A stretch of 10,787 nt of DNA from Bacteroidota bacterium (GTDB lineage: Bacteria; Bacteroidota; Ignavibacteria; Ignavibacteriales; Ignavibacteriaceae): the NCBI GenBank assembly GCA_021790055.1, contig JAJYIL010000056.1, forward strand, positions 1 through 10,787. The letters run 5' to 3'. Position numbers and translations under genes: made by a program. Under the pieces are notes generated by a model. The model searched no databases. It saw nothing but the letters and a program-made list of their open reading frames with translations, and had not been told where the DNA came from. Below are positions 7,164 through 10,787 of this stretch, one piece after another. Positions within the stretch are counted from its first letter, which is position 1. Each line of letters opens with the position of its first letter.

Positions 7164-7247
7164 TGTTGGAATTATGGAGTATTGGAGTGATGGAACATAT
7201 CAATTAATTCCGTTTTTCCAACACTCCAGCATTCCATTGCTCCAACA
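7164..7247. repeat. Imperfect 32-bp inverted repeat built from TGGAnT-like units
   Basis: The left arm (7164-7195) and the reverse complement of the right arm (7216-7247) agree at 25 of 32 positions, separated by 20 nt. Each arm is made of short iterations such as TGTTGGA, ATGGA, TTGGAGTG and ATGGAA. It lies between the convergent phosphatase gene and thx. No T-run follows either arm, so it may act as a bidirectional RNA-stabilising hairpin, or it may be a dispersed intergenic repeat. Confidence 0.6.
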
Positions 7248-7263
7248 TGTTGATAGCTTAGGA

Positions 7264-7383
7264 TTATTCCTTCGGCTTTTCAGGAACGGGAACATATTTC
7301 TTCTTCTTTAGCTTCGGTCTTCTTTTACCGTGGCTGCCTAAGAATATTTTTCCTTTTTTAGATTTTTTGTCTCCTTTACCCAT
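7264..7383 (-). CDS. thx: 30S ribosomal protein Thx-type small basic protein (39 aa)
   Basis: This 39-residue ORF starts MGKGDKKSKKGKIFLGSHGK, the signature N-terminus of the bacterial Thx family (MGKGDxKxxxGKIxxGxxGxxRP). In Thermus the Thx protein sits in a pocket of the 30S head and stabilises RNA contacts. The protein is extremely basic, with about 16 Lys/Arg, and has a short tail, YVPVPEKPKE. The ATG at 7383-7381 has a good ribosome-binding site, GGAG (7392-7389). It starts 21 nt after the secF stop on the same strand, which implies co-transcription as the last gene of a secD-secF-thx unit. It is easy to miss because of its length. Identification rests on the N-terminal motif. Confidence 0.85.
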   Translation of the reverse strand: MGKGDKKSKKGKIFLGSHGKRRPKLKKKKYVPVPEKPKE

Positions 7384-7404
7384 GATATCTCCGGTTAATT
7401 AAAA

Positions 7405-8544
7405 TTAAAATTGAACTTTCTTCTGGAACCTGTTTGCGTATTCAAGTACCAATGCGCTTGCAATAAAGATTGAAGAGTATGTACCGGTTATGGTTCCAAA
7501 GAAAAGCGTGAACGAAAATGCGCGAAGCACCTCACCGCCGAAGATTAATAGGACCAAAACAGCCAGCAAAACTGTACCGGCAGTTAGTATGGTTCTGCTC
7601 ATTGTCCGGTTTACGCTTTGATTTATCAGCTCTTCAAGGTCCATTGTCTTGTGGATTTTCAAATTCTCTCTTACTCTATCGAATACAATAACCGTATCGT
7701 TAACGGAGTAACCGATAAGCGTTAAGAACGCCGCAACTACCGTTAAGTCAATTTCAAGATTTAATCCCGGTATTACTCCATAAAGAGCGGCATATAATCC
7801 GATTGTAATAAGAACGTCATGGAAAAGCGCTACAACTGCTCCTAATGCAAAAATGAATTTGAACCTTAATGCGAGATAAATTAAAATTCCAACCAGCGAA
7901 AGGAAAACGGCAATAATCGCGTTTACTTTTAATTCATTCCCCACTTTTGGTCCTACGTGATCTTCCTTAACTACTTTGAAAAAATTATTGCTGATTTTAT
8001 TGTTCAGTACTTCCTTCAGCCATTCGGCTATGCCTACTCTAACAACCATCTGGGTATTAGTTGGCTCCTCCGACACTCTTCCGGTTTGAAATCCGGCGCT
8101 GTAAAGCTTATTTACCAGGAGATTTGTTGTATCCGGATTAGGCAAAGCATAAGTTACTGATGAGGCTGTAGTATCAATTACATTAGCCTGAATGCCGGGG
8201 TATATTTTCTGAATAGCTGCATTTATATTTGACACAACCCTGGGAATTAAATTATGAGGCAATTCCTGCAGTTCCGTTCTTACCAGAACGCCAGTTTGTC
8301 CGCCGAATGTCTTTATCTCTACATTACCAAGTCCTATGTTTGATACGTAATTCCGGATGGTGCTGACATCTACAGGCTTTTGGAACTCGAGTACTATTTC
8401 TGTTCCACCTTTGAAATCAATACCGAAATGCAGACCGCGTACAAAAACTGTTATCCAGCCGATCAGAAGTAAGCTTAACGATATAGAATAAAAAATCCTT
8501 CTTTTACCTAGCCAATCAATTTGAATATGTTCGAAAATTCGCAT
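7405..8544 (-). CDS. secF: Protein translocase subunit SecF
   Basis: SecF works with SecD in the inner membrane to drive late steps of Sec-dependent export using the proton gradient. The 379-residue protein has a first membrane helix at about 17-36, then the family motif GIDFKGGT (41-48) and a periplasmic domain (about 50-205, ending VGPKVGNEL). A cluster of five membrane helices follows (about 207-368), containing IGYSVNDTVIVFDRVREN (277-294) and FGTITGTYSS (349-358). It is longer than E. coli SecF (about 323 residues), mainly because the periplasmic part is larger. The ATG is preceded by AAGGA about 9 nt upstream. It follows secD after 57 nt and precedes thx by 21 nt. The gene is unfused, unlike the single secDF of many Bacteroidia. 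Confidence 0.97.
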   Translation of the reverse strand: MRIFEHIQIDWLGKRRIFYSISLSLLLIGWITVFVRGLHFGIDFKGGTEIVLEFQKPVDVSTIRNYVSNIGLGNVEIKTFGGQTGVLVRTELQELPHNLIPRVVSNINAAIQKIYPGIQANVIDTTASSVTYALPNPDTTNLLVNKLYSAGFQTGRVSEEPTNTQMVVRVGIAEWLKEVLNNKISNNFFKVVKEDHVGPKVGNELKVNAIIAVFLSLVGILIYLALRFKFIFALGAVVALFHDVLITIGLYAALYGVIPGLNLEIDLTVVAAFLTLIGYSVNDTVIVFDRVRENLKIHKTMDLEELINQSVNRTMSRTILTAGTVLLAVLVLLIFGGEVLRAFSFTLFFGTITGTYSSIFIASALVLEYANRFQKKVQF

Positions 8545-8564
8545 TTATAAATTCCTTATTGAAG

Positions 8565-8591
8565 GTCTTCAATTTTTTGAAAGCTGAAGAC
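8565..8591. repeat. Small inverted repeat in the secD-secF gap
   Basis: GTCTTCA (8565-8571) and TGAAGAC (8585-8591) can form a 7-bp stem with a 13-nt loop, between the secD stop and the secF ribosome-binding site. There is no convincing U-tract on the coding strand. It may simply be an mRNA hairpin that modulates relative secD and secF output. Confidence 0.35.
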
Positions 8592-8601
8592 TAATGAAAA
8601 A

Positions 8602-10530
8602 TTATCCAAGTGAAATTTTAATTCCTTTTTGAACCATGTAATCAAAAACTACTCTTGCAATTACAAGTGCACTGAATAAGCTTGCTACCAGGCCAATCAT
8701 CAGCGTTAGTGCAAATCCTTGTACGGGACCGGTACCAAACTGGTAAAGGATAACGCCGGTGATAAATGTAGTAACATTTGAGTCTATAATTGCAGAGTAA
8801 GCTTTAGAGAAGCCGCTATCCACAGATGCTTTAAGAGTCTTGCCGGTTTCCATTTCTTCCCGTATACGTTCGTATATAAGAACGTTCGCATCTACCGCCC
8901 TTCCTATTGTTAAGATAATGCCTGCAATACCAGGAAGGGTAAGTGTAGCTTTAAAGCCTGCAAGCGCTCCAAGTATAAAAAGGATAGTAAATACAAGCGA
9001 GCCTGCTGCAATTGTTCCAGCTCTCCGGTAGTAAATTATCATGAAGAAGCTGACTACCAAGAATCCGATAAATGTAGAATTGAATCCATCGGTAATTGAG
9101 TCCTGTCCAAGTGAAGGACCGACCGTTCTCTCTTCAATAATATCGACCGGCGCCGGTAGAGCGCCTGCTTTTAATACAATTGCAAGCAGATGAGCTTCCT
9201 CGAGGTCCGCCATTCCCTCAATCTGCGAACGACCACCGGGAATTTTACCGCGTACTACCGGTGCAGAATAAACTACTCCGTCGAGGATGATTGCAATCCT
9301 TTTACCGACATTAGCGCCGGTTATTCTTGCCCAATCTGCCGCACCTTCGGAATTCATTTCCATGTTTACAACCGGTGCCGAAGTTTCCGGACTTATTGAC
9401 GCAGTTGCGTTGGTTACTACACCACCCGTTAACTCTGCAGTTTTATCTACGCAATATAATTTGTAATATCCTATCCCGTTTTGAACGATTTCGGGTCTTG
9501 CTGAAAATACGAACTGACAGTTGCTGGGAATAACTTTTTGCACGTCCGGTCTATCGAGCCACAATTTTAATTTGTCCCGGTCATCGGCTTTAACGAATGC
9601 ATCTGCGGTATGGGATCTCTGGTCGAGTATAGCAACCGAGAAGAAAGGATGTTTCTTTGCAAATTCCGCAGCAGACATATTTTGCGGACTTGTTGTATCC
9701 TCTTTAGCCGCAGTCGTCTTTCCATTTTGGTTGGCTTTTGCGCTGTCGGATAAAGTAGAATCAACCGAAGCATTTCCGGCGAGAACGTCATCAATCTTCT
9801 TCATTACGGAAATTGTAAATTGAGGATCTTTAACAATCTTGAATTCAAGTAAAGCTGTACCCTGCAGAAGCTGCTTTGCTTCTTCTTCCCTTGCAATGCC
9901 CGGCAACTCTACAACAATTCTCCTGCTTCCTTCTCTTTCAATTGTAGGTTCGGAAACGCCGTACTGGTCAACTCTGTTGCGGATAATTTCCATAGCCCTG
10001 GATACGGCATCTTCGGCGCTCTTATTCAGGTCGCTTATAATCTGGCTGTCGTCTTCACGTATGTTGCCATAATACCTGCTCAGTCTTATTCCTTTTGCCT
10101 TCAGGTTGTTTGCAAGAAGATCTACAATAGATGCATTGGAGGTTGCAGCTTCTTTTTCTGCCTGTGCAAGCGCCTGATTGAAGTTTGCATCAGGTGCCTT
10201 AGCCAGCTTTTGAAGGAGCTTGCCGGTGTTAACTTCAAGCACGACACGCATTCCGCCTTGCAGGTCCAAACCAAGCTTAAGGCTTGCCAGTTTATCTTTG
10301 TTAATTGAAGGATCGTTCGCTTTTATACTATCCTCAACTGATTTTAGCCTGGTATCTACCTCATCATTGGAAATATTTGGATCGGCTTTTTCAATTTGAA
10401 TCCTCTTTTTGGCTAAAATCTCATCTATCTTTTTATTATTCTGATAATTAAGATATGTGGGATATAGGAGGTAAATTGAAAGTGCTACCGCAGCAAGGAT
10501 TAGAATTATCCGAAATCTGAGTTCTTTCAT
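8602..10530 (-). CDS. secD: Protein translocase subunit SecD
   Basis: SecD is the partner of SecF in proton-driven pulling of preproteins across the inner membrane. The 642 residues show a first membrane helix (about 7-25), a charged helical stretch (30-85) and the signature LGLDLQGG (86-93). The periplasmic P1 domain follows, with GVSEPTIEREG (191-201) and the P1 head around 285-440. A Ser/Thr/Lys/Asp-rich, probably disordered insertion lies at 251-285. The C-terminal five-helix bundle (about 483-635) carries VDANVLIYERIREE (546-559). D547 matches the conserved D519 of E. coli SecD, required for proton coupling. One residue is unusual: R544 where the family normally has a small or hydrophobic residue (GMAVDAN). 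No clear Shine-Dalgarno precedes the ATG. A promoter lies at 10573-10603, so secD heads the secD-secF-thx unit. Confidence 0.97.
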   Translation of the reverse strand: MKELRFRIILILAAVALSIYLLYPTYLNYQNNKKIDEILAKKRIQIEKADPNISNDEVDTRLKSVEDSIKANDPSINKDKLASLKLGLDLQGGMRVVLEVNTGKLLQKLAKAPDANFNQALAQAEKEAATSNASIVDLLANNLKAKGIRLSRYYGNIREDDSQIISDLNKSAEDAVSRAMEIIRNRVDQYGVSEPTIEREGSRRIVVELPGIAREEEAKQLLQGTALLEFKIVKDPQFTISVMKKIDDVLAGNASVDSTLSDSAKANQNGKTTAAKEDTTSPQNMSAAEFAKKHPFFSVAILDQRSHTADAFVKADDRDKLKLWLDRPDVQKVIPSNCQFVFSARPEIVQNGIGYYKLYCVDKTAELTGGVVTNATASISPETSAPVVNMEMNSEGAADWARITGANVGKRIAIILDGVVYSAPVVRGKIPGGRSQIEGMADLEEAHLLAIVLKAGALPAPVDIIEERTVGPSLGQDSITDGFNSTFIGFLVVSFFMIIYYRRAGTIAAGSLVFTILFILGALAGFKATLTLPGIAGIILTIGRAVDANVLIYERIREEMETGKTLKASVDSGFSKAYSAIIDSNVTTFITGVILYQFGTGPVQGFALTLMIGLVASLFSALVIARVVFDYMVQKGIKISLG

Positions 10531-10572
10531 ATTTGGTTTATACTTCTAAATGAATTTTGAAAAATTAGAAAC

Positions 10573-10603
10573 CAAAATTACCAGTTAAGGGGTATAAAGT
10601 CAA
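10573..10603 (-). promoter_or_regulatory. Bacteroidota-type promoter of secD-secF-thx
   Basis: On the minus strand, TTGACT (10603-10598) precedes TAATTTTG (10580-10573), a perfect TAnnTTTG -7 element, with 20 nt between TTG and TA. The RNA would start near 10566, giving a 5' leader of about 36 nt. The hexamer and spacing equal those of the cysK leader promoter. A second sigma70-like pair (TTGACC at 10659-10654, AATAAA at 10636-10631) lies further upstream and is weaker. Confidence 0.6.
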
Positions 10604-10685
10604 TTAAAATTACGATATAAAAACAATAACTTTATTGCCACGCCGGTTGTTTAGGTCAAAATTTATTACGATTGGACTCTAATAT

Positions 10686-10787
10686 TCAAATCGATGAGAT
10701 TATTCCCTTAACAAGTCGTTCAAACTTATCTTTTACCCGGTTTGCTGTTTCGGTAACTTCCTGGTGGTCAAGCTTTTTTCCCGAAAT
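10686..10787 (-). CDS. Probable purine-nucleoside phosphorylase, C-terminal end (partial)
   Basis: Only the last 33 codons are present, ending at TGA (10688-10686). The gene runs off the right edge. The visible tail includes LDHQEVTETANRVKDKFERL, which resembles the C-terminal helix of trimeric purine-nucleoside phosphorylases, where (D/N)HxEVxExxxxxxxKxxxL is typical. Such enzymes cleave inosine or guanosine with phosphate to the free base and ribose 1-phosphate. The catalytic regions are outside the window, so the assignment rests on a short segment. It lies upstream of secD on the same strand with a 155-bp gap. The secD promoter candidate in that gap argues that the two are separate transcripts. 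Confidence 0.55.
   Translation of the reverse strand: MSGKKLDHQEVTETANRVKDKFERLVKGIISSI

Noticed and set aside
9521..9823. 100-codon plus-strand ORF inside secD
   Set aside because: Antisense shadow of a well-supported SecD coding region, with no ribosome-binding site or recognisable protein features.

Overview
The window reads as an AT-rich chromosomal segment of a Bacteroidota/Chlorobi-group bacterium, most likely from the Ignavibacteria. The evidence is: separate secD and secF genes rather than the secDF fusion usual in Bacteroidia; a 39-residue Thx-type 30S protein; an outer-membrane beta-barrel receptor with an N-terminal carboxypeptidase-regulatory-like domain; and two promoters of the Bacteroidota form (TTGACT, then TAnnTTTG, with identical spacing). 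The lineage is inferred from gene content only.

Layout, left to right. A small exported protein of unknown function (171-596, +) ends at a strong terminator. Next come two cysteine-biosynthesis genes on the minus strand: serine O-acetyltransferase (cysE, 1867-2730) and cysteine synthase (cysK, 717-1628). The 238-bp gap between them has its own promoter, a 30-codon leader ORF with three consecutive Cys codons, a candidate antiterminator and an intrinsic terminator just before cysK. This looks like a ribosome-mediated cysteine attenuator and is the most interesting item in the window.

Then follow two decayed genes facing each other: a TonB-dependent receptor with at least two nonsense codons, two frame changes and two internal deletions (2942-4833, +), and the C-terminal part of a GH31 glycosidase without its catalytic nucleophile (4981-5991, -). 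Together they may be remnants of a carbohydrate-uptake locus.

The gene at 6146-7126 (+) fuses a DksA/TraR-type zinc finger to a PP2C/SpoIIE-type serine phosphatase. It converges on a minus-strand housekeeping cluster, secD-secF-thx (10530 down to 7264), which encodes the SecDF translocation motor and a ribosomal protein too small for ordinary ORF cut-offs. secD has a candidate promoter at 10573-10603. The right edge holds the last 33 codons of a probable purine-nucleoside phosphorylase (-). No tRNA, rRNA, CRISPR array or intact insertion sequence was seen.
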